A DNA stretch of 64,000 bases from NCBI GenBank assembly GCA_902777325.1, contig CACYTH010000008.1, positions 1 through 64,000 of the forward strand, read 5' to 3'. This DNA is from an uncultured Coriobacteriaceae bacterium. Its GTDB lineage: Bacteria; Actinomycetota; Coriobacteriia; Coriobacteriales; Atopobiaceae. The position numbers were made by a program, and so were the translations under genes. Below, in pieces: positions 48,261 through 56,747 of this stretch (within the stretch, counting starts at the first letter, position 1; each line of letters begins with the position of its first letter). Below the pieces are notes generated by a model that had not been told where the DNA came from, ran no database searches, and saw only the letters and a list, made by a program, of their open reading frames with translations.

Positions 48261-48509
48261 CGAGCGCCGAAGGCGCGAGGAACCAAGGCAGCGCCCCGAC
48301 CCAAACCTCAACCAAGCCCACCCCGAGCGCCGAAGGCGCGAGGGAGAAAGGCACCGTCCCGACCTGCACCCGACCAAGGCTGGCCCGAGCGCCGAAGGCG
48401 CGAGGAACCGAGGCAACGCCCCGACCCAAATCCCAACCAGAACTGGCTCGAGCGCCGAAGGCGCGAGGGAGAAAGGCACCGTCCCAACCCGCACCCGACC
48501 GGCCCGACG
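48261..48509. repeat. Four-unit tandem repeat with ABAB higher-order pattern
   Basis: Units start at 48261, 48324, 48386 and 48449 (62-63 bp). Each begins CGAGCGCCGAAGGCGCGAGG, which folds into a tight GCGCC-GAA-GGCGC hairpin. Units 1 and 3 share a GGAACC...GGCA tail; units 2 and 4 share GGGAGAAAGGCACCGTCCC. So a 125-bp dimer has been duplicated. Copy number may vary between strains. Confidence 0.9.
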
Positions 48510-48602
48510 CTCCGACCCGTCCACACCCCACAAGAAAGAAGGCGCTGCTCGAGAGTCCCCCTCCCGACCAGCACCTTCTCCTCCTCGATTTGGTGCTACG
48601 GA

Positions 48603-48685
48603 GCTCGCCCCCGGCTTGCCTCAGCGCGACCTCAAGCGCGCCTGTTCTTGGCGCGCTGGAGCACAGAGGCAAGCCGGGGGCGAGC
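48603..48685. repeat. 20-bp perfect inverted repeat with an inner stem, after ilvE
   Basis: GCTCGCCCCCGGCTTGCCTC (48603-48622) is matched exactly at 48666-48685. A second stem AGCGCGCC/GGCGCGCT lies inside (48635-48657). It begins 17 bp beyond the ilvE stop on the minus strand and probably ends that transcript, though without a T-tract. Its size and double-stem shape recall the long repeats at 2-85 and 17325-17419, but the sequence is different. Confidence 0.85.
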
Positions 48686-48701
48686 GTCAGGTCCGTCGAA
48701 C

Positions 48702-49739
48702 CTAAGCGACCTTCACGACCCACCCGAACTTGTCCTCGACCTCACCGGACTGGATGCCCGTGAGCGTCTCGCGGAGCTTGGCCAGGACGGGGCCGACATG
48801 CTCCATGCCAGCGCCGAAGACGTGCTCGTTGCCCTCGAGGTCGACGACCTTGCCCACCGGCGAGATGACGGCCGCGGTGCCGCACATGCCGCACTCGACG
48901 AACTGGTCGATCTCGTCGAAGCGCACCTGGCGCTGCTCGACCTTCATGCCGAGCATCTCCTCGGCCACCTGCACGAGCGAGCGGCGGGTGATGGAGGGCA
49001 GGATGGAGTCGGTCGCAGACTGCGGGACCACGAGGGTGCCGTCCTCCTTGACCAGCAGGAAGTTGGCGCCGCCGGACTCCTCCACGAAGGTGTGGGTCTG
49101 CGGGTCGAGGAACATGTTGTCAGCGAAGCCCTCGGCATGGGCGAGGACGCTGGGATACAGGCTCATGGCGTAGTTCAGGCCGGCCTTGATGTTGCCGGTG
49201 CCGTGCGGCGCGGCGCGGTCGTACTCGGGGACCTTCAGCGCCACGGGCTGGACGCCGCCCTTGTAGTACGGGCCCACGGGGGTGACCAGGATGCGGAACT
49301 GGTACTCGGTGGCGGGCTTGACGCCGATGACGTTGCCCGTGGCGATCATGAACGGACGGATGTAGAGGGTGGCGCCGCTGCCGAAGGGCGGGACCCACGC
49401 GAGGTTGGCCTCGACGACCTGCTTGACGGCCTCGACGAAGCGGTCCTCGGGGAACGGCGGCATGCAGATGCGCTTGGCGGAGTCAGCCATGCGGGAGGCG
49501 TTCATGTCGGGACGGAAGCAGACGATGTCGCCGTCCTTGGTGGTGTAGGCCTTGAGGCCCTCGAAGACCTCCTGGCAGTAGTGGAAGATGCCCGCGCACT
49601 CGGAGAGCTGCAGGGTGTGGTCGGGGGTCAGGATGTCCTCGCCCCAAGCACCGTCCTTGTAATTGCAGACATAGCTATAGTCGGTCGGGGTGTAAGCAAA
49701 CGTCAGGCTACCCCAGTCGAGGTCCTTCTTCTCAACCAT
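48702..49739 (-). CDS. ilvE: Branched-chain amino-acid aminotransferase
   Basis: A 345-residue fold-type IV PLP enzyme that makes or degrades Val, Leu and Ile. It has FEGLKAYTTKDG, the PLP-binding lysine in GTGNIKAGLNYA, EESGGANFLLVKEDG and a C-terminal ECGMCGTAAVISPVG, all typical of the longer bacterial/eukaryotic IlvE class. The start MVEKKDLDWG at 49739 is preceded by GGAAG; a frame nine codons longer is less likely. Monocistronic. Confidence 0.96.
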   Translation of the reverse strand: MVEKKDLDWGSLTFAYTPTDYSYVCNYKDGAWGEDILTPDHTLQLSECAGIFHYCQEVFEGLKAYTTKDGDIVCFRPDMNASRMADSAKRICMPPFPEDRFVEAVKQVVEANLAWVPPFGSGATLYIRPFMIATGNVIGVKPATEYQFRILVTPVGPYYKGGVQPVALKVPEYDRAAPHGTGNIKAGLNYAMSLYPSVLAHAEGFADNMFLDPQTHTFVEESGGANFLLVKEDGTLVVPQSATDSILPSITRRSLVQVAEEMLGMKVEQRQVRFDEIDQFVECGMCGTAAVISPVGKVVDLEGNEHVFGAGMEHVGPVLAKLRETLTGIQSGEVEDKFGWVVKVA

Positions 49740-49872
49740 GGATCTTCCAATCTCCCCTGCATGCACGGAACGTGCATGGCACCTTCGGACTTCACACAGG
49801 GTACTACCGCATGGGCTCCATCCACAAAATCGTGCCCTGAGCGAAACAATCGTGTTGCGAGAAGACCGGTGC

Positions 49873-49894
49873 GCGCGGGGGAGGCCACCCGCGC
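49873..49894 (-). terminator. Hairpin after niaR
   Basis: GCGCGGG and CCCGCGC form a 7-bp stem directly after the niaR stop, the likely end of the nad operon. CCGGTCTTCTC follows, a weak T-tract. Confidence 0.5.
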
Positions 49895-49895
49895 C

Positions 49896-50441
49896 CTATG
49901 CCCCGATGCTGCCGTCCTGCTCGTAGGACAGAAGCTCAGCCGTCAGCCCCAGCCTCTGAAGCTCGGCGGCGATCTCGTCCAGGATCTCGTCCGAGTCAGC
50001 AGACACATGGTGGAAGTGGTAGCCCGAGGTGACCTTGCTGAGCAGAGTCGACTTGCTATGTGCGAGGTCGTCGATAAAGCGGCGCACCTCGCGACGACTC
50101 GAGATGTCGAGCTTGGCCTCGATCTTCCCATAGAAGCGGTGGTTGACGATCACGTCCTCCACGGTGCCACCCAGATCGATGATGGCAAACAGCTCCTCCT
50201 GCACGCGCGTCTCGTCATGGCAGACCTTGTAGAGGCGCCTGCAGGGGCCGCCGTGGCGCGCCAGCACGTAGCCATGGTGGGTCGACACAACCTCGTTGCC
50301 CTCGCGGCGCAGCAGCGCGATGTCGTTGACGATCACCTGCCGGCTCACGCCGCAACGGCGTGCGATCTCCGCGCCCGAGATGGGCTCGGTCGCCCCCTCG
50401 AGAAGGGCAAGGATCTCAAACCTGCGCTCCTGACCTCGCAT
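49896..50441 (-). CDS. niaR: Niacin-responsive repressor NiaR
   Basis: A 181-residue regulator with an N-terminal HTH (ISGAEIARRCGVSRQVIVNDIALLR) and a C-terminal 3H domain that binds a metal and nicotinic acid. Histidines in HDETR, VNHRFYGK and YHFHHV fit the 3H pattern. It is the last gene of nadA-nadB-nadC-niaR, 7 bp after nadC, so it likely regulates its own operon, repressing NAD synthesis when niacin is plentiful. The ATG at 50441 is preferred over a TTG five codons upstream. Confidence 0.93.
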   Translation of the reverse strand: MRGQERRFEILALLEGATEPISGAEIARRCGVSRQVIVNDIALLRREGNEVVSTHHGYVLARHGGPCRRLYKVCHDETRVQEELFAIIDLGGTVEDVIVNHRFYGKIEAKLDISSRREVRRFIDDLAHSKSTLLSKVTSGYHFHHVSADSDEILDEIAAELQRLGLTAELLSYEQDGSIGA

Positions 50442-50448
50442 GTCACAC

Positions 50449-51303
50449 CTACCCAATCACATGCAAGTGCTTGAGGGAGAGGTCAAGTATCGGCGCAGAG
50501 TGCGTGAGCGCGCCGGACGAGACGTAGTCAACCCCCAAGTCGACCAAAGCCGCTGCGTTGTCTGCGGTGACGTTGCCCGAGACCTCGACCTCGGCACGGC
50601 CGTCGATGATGCGCATGGCCTCGGCCATGGTCTCGTGGCTCATGTTGTCAAGCATGATGATATCCGCCCCCGCTGCCACCGCCTCACACACCATGTCGAG
50701 ATTCTCGACCTCGACCTCGATCTTGCGGACGAACGGCGCATGTGCGCGCGCCGCTGCGACAGCAGCCGTGATGCCACCCGCCGCATCGATGTGGTTGTCC
50801 TTGAGCATGACGCCGTCGGAGAGGTTGTAACGGTGGTTTCCCGCCCCTCCCACGCGCACGGCCTCCTTCTCGAACACGCGCATGTTGGGCGTGGTCTTGC
50901 GGGTGTCCACCAGCTGCGTCTTGGAGCCTGCGAACAGCGCCGCCATCCGGCGCGTATACGTGGCGATGCCGCTCATGCGCTGCAGGTAGTTGAGCGCCAC
51001 GCGCTCTGCCGAGAGAAGCGCCCGCACGTCGGCCTCCACGGTGGCGAGCACCTGTCCACAGCTGACCTCGTCACCGTCCGCCACGTCCGCGTGCAGCTGA
51101 GCCGTGGGGTCAAGCAGCTCGAAGGCAAGCGCAAACACGTCCAGGCCGCAGATGACGCCGTCCTGCTTGGCAATGAGCTGCACATCGCCGCGGGCGGGCC
51201 CGGGCATGACCGACGCGGTCGAGACGTCCTCGCTGGTGATGTCCTCCTGAAGGGCCATGCGCACGAGCGGCTCGGCCTGGAGCTTGAGGGTGATGGGGTT
51301 CAT
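50449..51303 (-). CDS. nadC: Nicotinate-nucleotide pyrophosphorylase
   Basis: A 284-residue quinolinate phosphoribosyltransferase that turns quinolinate and PRPP into nicotinate mononucleotide. Motifs include ALLSAERVALNYLQRMSGIAT, DTRKTTPNMR, GGAGNHRYNLSDGVMLKDNH and VEVSGNVTADN. Standard length. It follows nadB by 45 bp. Confidence 0.97.
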   Translation of the reverse strand: MNPITLKLQAEPLVRMALQEDITSEDVSTASVMPGPARGDVQLIAKQDGVICGLDVFALAFELLDPTAQLHADVADGDEVSCGQVLATVEADVRALLSAERVALNYLQRMSGIATYTRRMAALFAGSKTQLVDTRKTTPNMRVFEKEAVRVGGAGNHRYNLSDGVMLKDNHIDAAGGITAAVAAARAHAPFVRKIEVEVENLDMVCEAVAAGADIIMLDNMSHETMAEAMRIIDGRAEVEVSGNVTADNAAALVDLGVDYVSSGALTHSAPILDLSLKHLHVIG

Positions 51304-51348
51304 GGGGTCTCCTCCATGGGTCAGGTGGCCTTGGGGCCACGCGGGATG

Positions 51349-52572
51349 TCAGCCGATGCTCTCGGCGATGTCGAGCGCTGCGCGGCGGGCGAAGACCATG
51401 CTCTCCAGAAGCGAGTTGGACGCCAGGCGATTGGCGCCGTGCACGCCATTGCAGCTGGTCTCCCCTGCCGCATAGAGCGCCGGCATGGTGGTGCGGCTCA
51501 TCTCGTCCACGTGGATGCCGCCCATCAGGTAGTGCTGGGCAGGCACCACCGGGATCGGCTCGCGGCAGATGTCGTAGCCCTCCCCCAGGCAGCGCCTGTG
51601 GATGTTGGCGAAGTGGGTCAGGATCACGTCGCGGTCGACGTTCTCGAACGACAACCACACGTGACGGGTGTGGTCGATCTCCATCTGCCGGTAGATGGCC
51701 TTGGTGACCACGTCGCGCGGCTGGAGCTCGTCGGTAAAGCGGTTGCCGTGCGCATCCAACAGGATGGCGCCCTCGCCGCGGCAGCTCTCCGAGATGAGGA
51801 ACGAGCGGTCGGGGTTGGGCGTGTACAGGCTCGTGGGATGGATCTGCACGTAGTCCATGTGCTCCAGCTCGACGCCGGCGTTGCGGCAGATGCGGCAGCC
51901 GTCACCGGTGAGGCTGCGGAAGTTGGTGGAGCGCGGGAAGAGCCCGCCCACACCACCGGTGGCGAGCACCGTCGCCTTGGCATAGATCATCACGGGCTCG
52001 TTTGCCCCGTCGGTTGCCAGCACGCCCACGCAGCGCCCGTCCTCCACCAGCAGGTCGCGCATGGTGGTGTACTCGTGGATGCCCACGTTGGTATGGGTCT
52101 CGACCGCCGCGAGCAGCTTTGTGGTGATCTCCGCGCCGGTAAGGTCGGCGTTGTGCAGGATGCGCGGCCGGGAGTGCGCGCCCTCGCGCGTGTAGTCCAG
52201 CTCGCCCTCGGGCGTGCGGTCGAACTCGACACCCAGTGACATGAGGTCGTCGATCAGCGGACGGCTCTCGCGGATCATGATGTCGACGCTCTCGCGTCGG
52301 TTCTCGTAATGGCCGGCGCGCAGCGTGTCCTCGAACCAGGGCTCGTAGTCCTCATCGTCGCGCTGCACGCAGATGCCGCCCTGCGCGAGCATGCTGTCGC
52401 AGCTGGCCACGTCCTCCTTGCAGAGCATCTCGACCGAGAGGTGCTCCGGCAGGTTGAGCGCCGTGTAGAGCCCCGCCACGCCGCAGCCCACGATCAGCAC
52501 GTCGCAGCTCACGCGCTCGCAGTTCTCGAGGTCGATCTGGGGTGCGGGGGCTCCCGCTCCGAGGGCGATCAT
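51349..52572 (-). CDS. nadB: L-aspartate oxidase without the usual C-terminal helical domain
   Basis: A 407-residue flavoenzyme that oxidises aspartate to iminoaspartate. FAD-binding GCGVAGLYTA (29-38) is near the start; the capping domain includes THFANIHRRC, and GVHGANRLASNSLLESMVFARRAA ends the FAD domain. Typical NadB proteins run to about 530-540 residues with a three-helix bundle after this point; here the protein stops 15 residues later. Only 45 bp separate it from nadC, so nothing is hidden in another frame. The ATG overlaps the nadA stop (ATGA). Activity is probably kept since all catalytic residues lie in the retained part. Confidence 0.93.
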   Translation of the reverse strand: MIALGAGAPAPQIDLENCERVSCDVLIVGCGVAGLYTALNLPEHLSVEMLCKEDVASCDSMLAQGGICVQRDDEDYEPWFEDTLRAGHYENRRESVDIMIRESRPLIDDLMSLGVEFDRTPEGELDYTREGAHSRPRILHNADLTGAEITTKLLAAVETHTNVGIHEYTTMRDLLVEDGRCVGVLATDGANEPVMIYAKATVLATGGVGGLFPRSTNFRSLTGDGCRICRNAGVELEHMDYVQIHPTSLYTPNPDRSFLISESCRGEGAILLDAHGNRFTDELQPRDVVTKAIYRQMEIDHTRHVWLSFENVDRDVILTHFANIHRRCLGEGYDICREPIPVVPAQHYLMGGIHVDEMSRTTMPALYAAGETSCNGVHGANRLASNSLLESMVFARRAALDIAESIG

Positions 52573-53480
52573 CGGGCTGCCAGCTCGAGCATGCGCTCGA
52601 GCGGGGTCGTCGCGGCATCGACGCAGTCGGGCATGCCCACCTCGCCCGTACCATCGCGCAGGCAGGCAAGCACCTTCTCGGGCGTGACCTTGATCATGTT
52701 GACGCAGATGGGCGTGGTCTCTGGGAAGTAGAAGCGCTTGCCCGAGCCAGCGGTCGCCAGCTGCATCTCGCGCTCCACGCCCACCACGGTCAGCACGATG
52801 AACTCCTGCGCGTCGCTCGTGGCAACGTAGTCGATCATCTGCTTGGTCGACCCGATGAAGTCGGCCTCCCGCAGCACCTCCTCGGTGCACTCGGGATGGG
52901 CGATCACCACGGCGTCGGGATGGGCCATCTCGAGAGCCTCCACCTCGGCGGGAACCATCTTGTGGTGGATGGGGCAGTAGCCACGGTTGAGGATGAAGTT
53001 CTTCTCGGGCACCTGCAGGCTCACGTAGTGGCCGAGATGCATGTCGGGGATGAAGAGGATGTTCTTCTGTGGCAGCTCGCGCACCACCTTGACGGCGTTG
53101 GACGAGGTGACGCACACATCAGACCAGCTCTTGATCTCGGCTGTCGAGTTGATGTAGCACACGACGGCAAGGTCGTCGTAGCGTGCCTTGATGGCGTCCA
53201 CGTCAGCCTTGCGCACCATGTGCGCCATGGGGCAGTCAGCCGAGGGCTCGGGCAGCAGCACCGTGCGGTCTGGGTTGAGCATCTTTGCGCTCTCGGCCAT
53301 AAACGACACGCCACACAGCACGATGGTCTTGCACTCCAGCGTGCGGGCGAGACGTGCCAGGGCAAACGAGTCGCCCACGTAGTCTGCCAGCGCCTGCGTC
53401 TCGGGCGGCACGTAGTAGTGCGCCAGAATGACGGCTTCCCTCTCCTGCTTGAGGCGTGCGACCTCAGCGGCAATATCCAT
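52569..53480 (-). CDS. nadA: Quinolinate synthase
   Basis: A 303-residue [4Fe-4S] enzyme that joins iminoaspartate and dihydroxyacetone phosphate to quinolinate. It has AHYYVPPETQALADYVGDSF, the three cluster cysteines in VLCGVSFMAE, HPECTEEV and TTPICVNM, and MGTxxS-type FIGSTKQM. The ATG at 53480 has AGAGGGG upstream; the frame extends 22 codons without support. First gene of the nad operon, behind a candidate NiaR site. Confidence 0.96.
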   Translation of the reverse strand: MDIAAEVARLKQEREAVILAHYYVPPETQALADYVGDSFALARLARTLECKTIVLCGVSFMAESAKMLNPDRTVLLPEPSADCPMAHMVRKADVDAIKARYDDLAVVCYINSTAEIKSWSDVCVTSSNAVKVVRELPQKNILFIPDMHLGHYVSLQVPEKNFILNRGYCPIHHKMVPAEVEALEMAHPDAVVIAHPECTEEVLREADFIGSTKQMIDYVATSDAQEFIVLTVVGVEREMQLATAGSGKRFYFPETTPICVNMIKVTPEKVLACLRDGTGEVGMPDCVDAATTPLERMLELAAR

Positions 53481-53549
53481 AAGAGCCCCTCTTCTTGCGA
53501 TTTGGATCGGCAGCGTCAGTATGGCAGAATTCTTTACACTTGACAAGAC

Positions 53550-53565
53550 AACTGTAAAGACAGTT
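53550..53565 (-). promoter_or_regulatory. Candidate NiaR operator upstream of nadA
   Basis: AACTGTAAAGACAGTT is an inverted repeat with 6-bp arms, 70 bp before the nadA start. Overlapping it on the minus strand, TTTACA and TAAAGA are 16 bases apart as a possible promoter. Known NiaR sites are TGACA/TGTCA-like inverted repeats, and TTGACA/TTGTCA blocks flank this one. Assignment is by position and symmetry. Confidence 0.5.
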
Positions 53566-53582
53566 TGTCACGCACACATCCC

Positions 53583-53622
53583 GCCCAAAGAAAGATGCCC
53601 CGGCAGGAGACCTGTCGGGGCA
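53583..53622 (-). terminator. Terminator of the SurA-like gene
   Basis: A 10-bp stem TGCCCCGACA/TGCCGGGGCA (one G-T pair) is followed on the minus strand by TCTTTCTTT, 27 bp past the stop. Confidence 0.88.
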
Positions 53623-53649
53623 CCATAGAACCTTAATCGTCGGCCTGGG

Positions 53650-54855
53650 TTACGAGACGAGCGTACCCACCTGGATGGAGGCGCTGCTCAGAAGGCCGTT
53701 GAGGAAGTCGGTCCATTGCTGGCTGATGTTGGTCTGCTGCTCGGTGTAGACCTGATAGGCCACATAGTAGGCAGAGAGGGCTGCGTTGTAGGATGCGCCG
53801 TCCTTGCTGAAGTCGGCACCGTCAAGCGCGGTGGCGTAGGGGCTGGCCTCGTCGACCCAGGCACCCTTCTCGCTGTCCCACTCGTCGCCGGCAAGAGCGA
53901 TGATGTAGTCCGCGTACTCCTTGGTGACCTCGTCCTCCTTGCCCTCCTCGGCAGTGGTCGGAGCCTCGGGGGCAGCAGGCAGCTCCGCGCCGACGATCTC
54001 CTCGCGAAGCGCGTTGATGCGGCAGTTCTCGGTAACGAGCTTCTCGACGGCGTCGGCCTCCATGCCGTAGGTGCTGGCGATGGCCTCGTAGTCGCTCGTG
54101 CCCAGGTTCTCCTCGGCGTAGGCGGCAACATCCTCCTCGCTCACCTCGATGCCGCGGGCATCAACCTCGCTGTCAAGGATGGCGTTGCGGGCTGCGTTGA
54201 GGGCGTACTCGGGCGAGGGCAGCTTGTAGGTGCCATCCTCGTTGAGGGAGGCCTCAAGCGAGCCAGAGGCTTCGATGACCTCGCGCACGGAGAGCGTGTG
54301 GCTCTCGCCGTTGTAGGTGTAGATGGCAAAGGCGTCGTCAAGCTCGGACTCTGCGACCGTGGTCTTGCCGTTGAGATCGACACCGACCGCGGAACCACCG
54401 ATGACGAAGTGACCCAGCAGCAGACCCGCCACCAGACAGGCAGCGGAGATGCCCAGCCAGGCACCCGTGCCAAGGCGGCTCAGCAGGGACGCCTTTGCCG
54501 GAGCGGCGACAGGCTCCTCGAAGCCACGCTTTGCCTCCTTCTCGGCGCGCGCCTGCTTGGAGCGACGCTCGCGCGGGGTGCGCTCGGCCTCTTCCTCGGC
54601 CTCCTTGAGCTCGGCCTCGGCCTCCTCGGCGACGTGCCTCACGGCAGCCTCGACCTTCTCGTCAACCTCGTCCAAGGCCTGCGTGACGGTCTCCTGCTCC
54701 TCGGCGACCTCAGCGACGGTCTCATCGGCGACCTCGGCAGGAGCCTCGTCGGCGACCTCCTCGGCAGCCTCCTCGACGACGGCGGCGTCATCGATAACCT
54801 GCTCGGCAGCGGCATCGAGCCCCTCGATACCCTCCGTGTTCTTCTCGTCAGACAT
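53650..54855 (-). CDS. Membrane-anchored SurA/PrsA-like protein with acidic cytoplasmic tail
   Basis: A 401-residue protein. Residues 1-110 are strongly acidic with Ala-Glu-Val repeats and likely form a long coiled coil, ending in a basic patch (RTPRERRSKQARAEKEAKR). A membrane helix follows (130-152). The outside domain is helical (SPEYALNAARNAILDSEVDARGIEVSEEDVAAYAEENLG), which resembles the SurA_N chaperone domain, without an evident PPIase part. The ATG at 54855 has GGAGG. A chaperone for exported proteins is plausible; the acidic tail is unexplained. Confidence 0.7.
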   Translation of the reverse strand: MSDEKNTEGIEGLDAAAEQVIDDAAVVEEAAEEVADEAPAEVADETVAEVAEEQETVTQALDEVDEKVEAAVRHVAEEAEAELKEAEEEAERTPRERRSKQARAEKEAKRGFEEPVAAPAKASLLSRLGTGAWLGISAACLVAGLLLGHFVIGGSAVGVDLNGKTTVAESELDDAFAIYTYNGESHTLSVREVIEASGSLEASLNEDGTYKLPSPEYALNAARNAILDSEVDARGIEVSEEDVAAYAEENLGTSDYEAIASTYGMEADAVEKLVTENCRINALREEIVGAELPAAPEAPTTAEEGKEDEVTKEYADYIIALAGDEWDSEKGAWVDEASPYATALDGADFSKDGASYNAALSAYYVAYQVYTEQQTNISQQWTDFLNGLLSSASIQVGTLVS

Positions 54856-55010
54856 GCAAAGGACCTCCAGTGTGCAAATGAACGTAGGTGGGTCTGTACC
54901 CACAACCGTGTCATTTTACCCCACTGGAGGCTCTCGCCCTACTTATCGCAAGCTCTACAAAGAACTGTACGTAATCTGAGCCTTTAACAAAACTCTAGGT
55001 ACGTTGCCCG

Positions 55011-55634
55011 TTAGCTCGCCTTCATCACCACGTTGCGCACCACGCCGGCTGCCTTGTCGCAGGCATCCAGGCAGTGCTCCATGCGGTCGAAGACGCGCAG
55101 CCAGGCAAGGCTCTCCTTGCCACGGGTCTCATCCTCGCGGAACAGCGTGTGCAGGGCATGCTCGTAGACGGTGTCGGCGCCGTCCTCGATGTGACCGACG
55201 GCGATGGCCTGCTTCATGACCACGTCGTCACGCTTGTAGTCGGGCAGGTGGTAGATCATCTCGTGCATCTCGCGCACCGCGGCCAGCGTGAGATCGGCGA
55301 GCTCGATGGCGCCCGGCCGCATCTCCTGGATGTTGAAGAGGTCGAACCTGAGCACGACGCCCTCCATGTAGTCCACGACGTCGTCCATGGCGAGCGCCAG
55401 GTCGCTGATGTCCTCGCGGTCGAAGGGCGTGATGAAGCTCGTGTACAGGCGCGTCATGATGTCACGCACGATGTCGTCTGCCTGCGTCTCGAACATCTTC
55501 ATGCGCGGGATGCGCGTGATGCTCTCGGGGAAGGTGTTCATCACGTACACGTACTCCTCACCTGCCTGCACCAGCACCTCGGCCAGATCCTTGAGCAGGG
55601 TGTAGAAGACGTCTTCCTTCTTGATTTTAGGCAT
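55011..55634 (-). CDS. DUF47 family PhoU-like protein
   Basis: A 207-residue all-helical protein of the PhoU-like DUF47 class, usually encoded with PiT phosphate transporters and thought to regulate them. Typical segments are MKMFETQADDIVRDIMTRLYTSFITPFDREDI and LAMDDVVDYMEGVV, with acidic metal-binding clusters. The ATG at 55634 has AAAGG. It follows the PiT gene on the same strand by 66 bp. Confidence 0.93.
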   Translation of the reverse strand: MPKIKKEDVFYTLLKDLAEVLVQAGEEYVYVMNTFPESITRIPRMKMFETQADDIVRDIMTRLYTSFITPFDREDISDLALAMDDVVDYMEGVVLRFDLFNIQEMRPGAIELADLTLAAVREMHEMIYHLPDYKRDDVVMKQAIAVGHIEDGADTVYEHALHTLFREDETRGKESLAWLRVFDRMEHCLDACDKAAGVVRNVVMKAS

Positions 55635-55700
55635 GGTAGCCACCTTTCTGTGATTTGAGCCGAGGGTACAGGTCCTTGAGGCCAGGTCTTGTCTACGGGA

Positions 55701-56747
55701 TTAGAAGATCACGAGGAAGAGCTTGGCGAGCGCGAACCCGATGAGTCCGCAACCCGGGAAGGTGAAGACCCACGTGAGAACGATCTCCTTGGCGACCTCC
55801 CAGTCCACGGAGTGCATGTCCTTTGCGGCACCGGCGCCCATCATGGAGGAGGAGGACGTGTGGGTGGTCGAGACGGGCAGGCCCGTGAGCGTGGCGATGA
55901 GAAGCGCTCCGGTTGCGCTCAGCGCCGCAGCAAAGCCCTGGTACTGCTCGAGCTGCACCATGTCGATGCCCACCTTCTTGATGATGGGCTTGCCACCGAT
56001 GCCCGTGCCGATGGCCATGACGGCGGCGCACAGTACCTCGAGCCACAGGGGGAACTCCATGTTGCTGACGCTCAGCCCCTGGGAGAGCGCGATGGCGAGC
56101 ATGGCGGTGGACATGAACTTCTGGCCGTCCTGGGCGCCGTGCATGGCCGACGCGCCAGCCGCGGCCCAAACCTGCATCTTTGCAAAGAAGTCGTTGGCTT
56201 GGCGCCGGTCGGCGTTGCGGCATATGTAGGGTATTACCTTTGCGATGGCCCAGCCTGCAACAAAGCCGAGGGCCGTCGAGAGCACCAGGCCATAGACCAC
56301 CTTCACCCACTCCGCACCATTGACGCCGCTGAGGCCTCCGTGCACGGCGATGGCCGCGCCCGTAAGGCCGGCGATCAGCGCATGGCTCTCGCTCGTGGGG
56401 ATGCCAAAGACCCACGCAAGCGAAGACCACGTGACGATGGAGACCATTGCGGCCGCAAGCGCAATCAGCGCCGCATGGTTGTCACCACCAAAGTCGACCA
56501 TGTTGCTCATGGTGTCGGCCACTGCGGTGGAGAAGAAGGTCATCACCACCAGGCCGAGGAAGTTGGTGATGACGCTCATGATGATTGCGGAGTCCACATC
56601 GATCGCACGCGTGCCGATGGGCTCGGCAATCGCGTTGGCGGCATCTGTTGCGCCGTTTACGAAGATGGTCCCCATCACCGTGAGCAAGACAAGTGCAAGA
56701 AACGGGTTCTGGGCGATCATGCCCGGCAACTGAGTCAGATCAGTCAT
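55701..56747 (-). CDS. PiT-family inorganic phosphate transporter
   Basis: A 348-residue transporter with about ten membrane segments. The PiT signature repeats are present: FVNGATDAANAIAEPIGTRA near the start and GAQDGQKFMSTAMLA in the second half, with GIPTSESHALIAGLTGAA and GLPVSTTHTSSSSMMGAG. It probably imports metal-phosphate using H+ or Na+. The ATG at 56747 has AAAGGTG; the frame continues 30 codons upstream without support. DUF47 follows. Confidence 0.94.
   Translation of the reverse strand: MTDLTQLPGMIAQNPFLALVLLTVMGTIFVNGATDAANAIAEPIGTRAIDVDSAIIMSVITNFLGLVVMTFFSTAVADTMSNMVDFGGDNHAALIALAAAMVSIVTWSSLAWVFGIPTSESHALIAGLTGAAIAVHGGLSGVNGAEWVKVVYGLVLSTALGFVAGWAIAKVIPYICRNADRRQANDFFAKMQVWAAAGASAMHGAQDGQKFMSTAMLAIALSQGLSVSNMEFPLWLEVLCAAVMAIGTGIGGKPIIKKVGIDMVQLEQYQGFAAALSATGALLIATLTGLPVSTTHTSSSSMMGAGAAKDMHSVDWEVAKEIVLTWVFTFPGCGLIGFALAKLFLVIF

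Larger units (their letters stand above)
48137..48701. other. Largest non-coding gap: two structured repeat blocks
   Basis: These 565 bp between hisS and ilvE hold the ABAB tandem repeat at 48261-48509 and the long inverted repeat at 48603-48685. Open frames across the repeat exist only because of its 62/63-base period and GC content; they lack ribosome sites and conserved features, so no gene is called. The hisS promoter must lie at 48150-48260, but no clear hexamers were found. Confidence 0.7.

Noticed and set aside
48261..48509. Possible CRISPR array
   Set aside because: The spaces between the 20-bp blocks are repeats of each other (ABAB), not unique spacers, and no cas genes are present.
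48070..48723. Open frames across the 48.2-48.5 kb repeat encoding AFGARAS/LAPSALG-like repeats
   Set aside because: Created by the repeat itself in more than one frame; no ribosome site or conserved start. The array is treated as non-coding.
51304..51348. Frameshifted remainder of nadB
   Set aside because: Only 45 bp lie between the nadB stop and nadC, too short for the missing helical domain in any frame.
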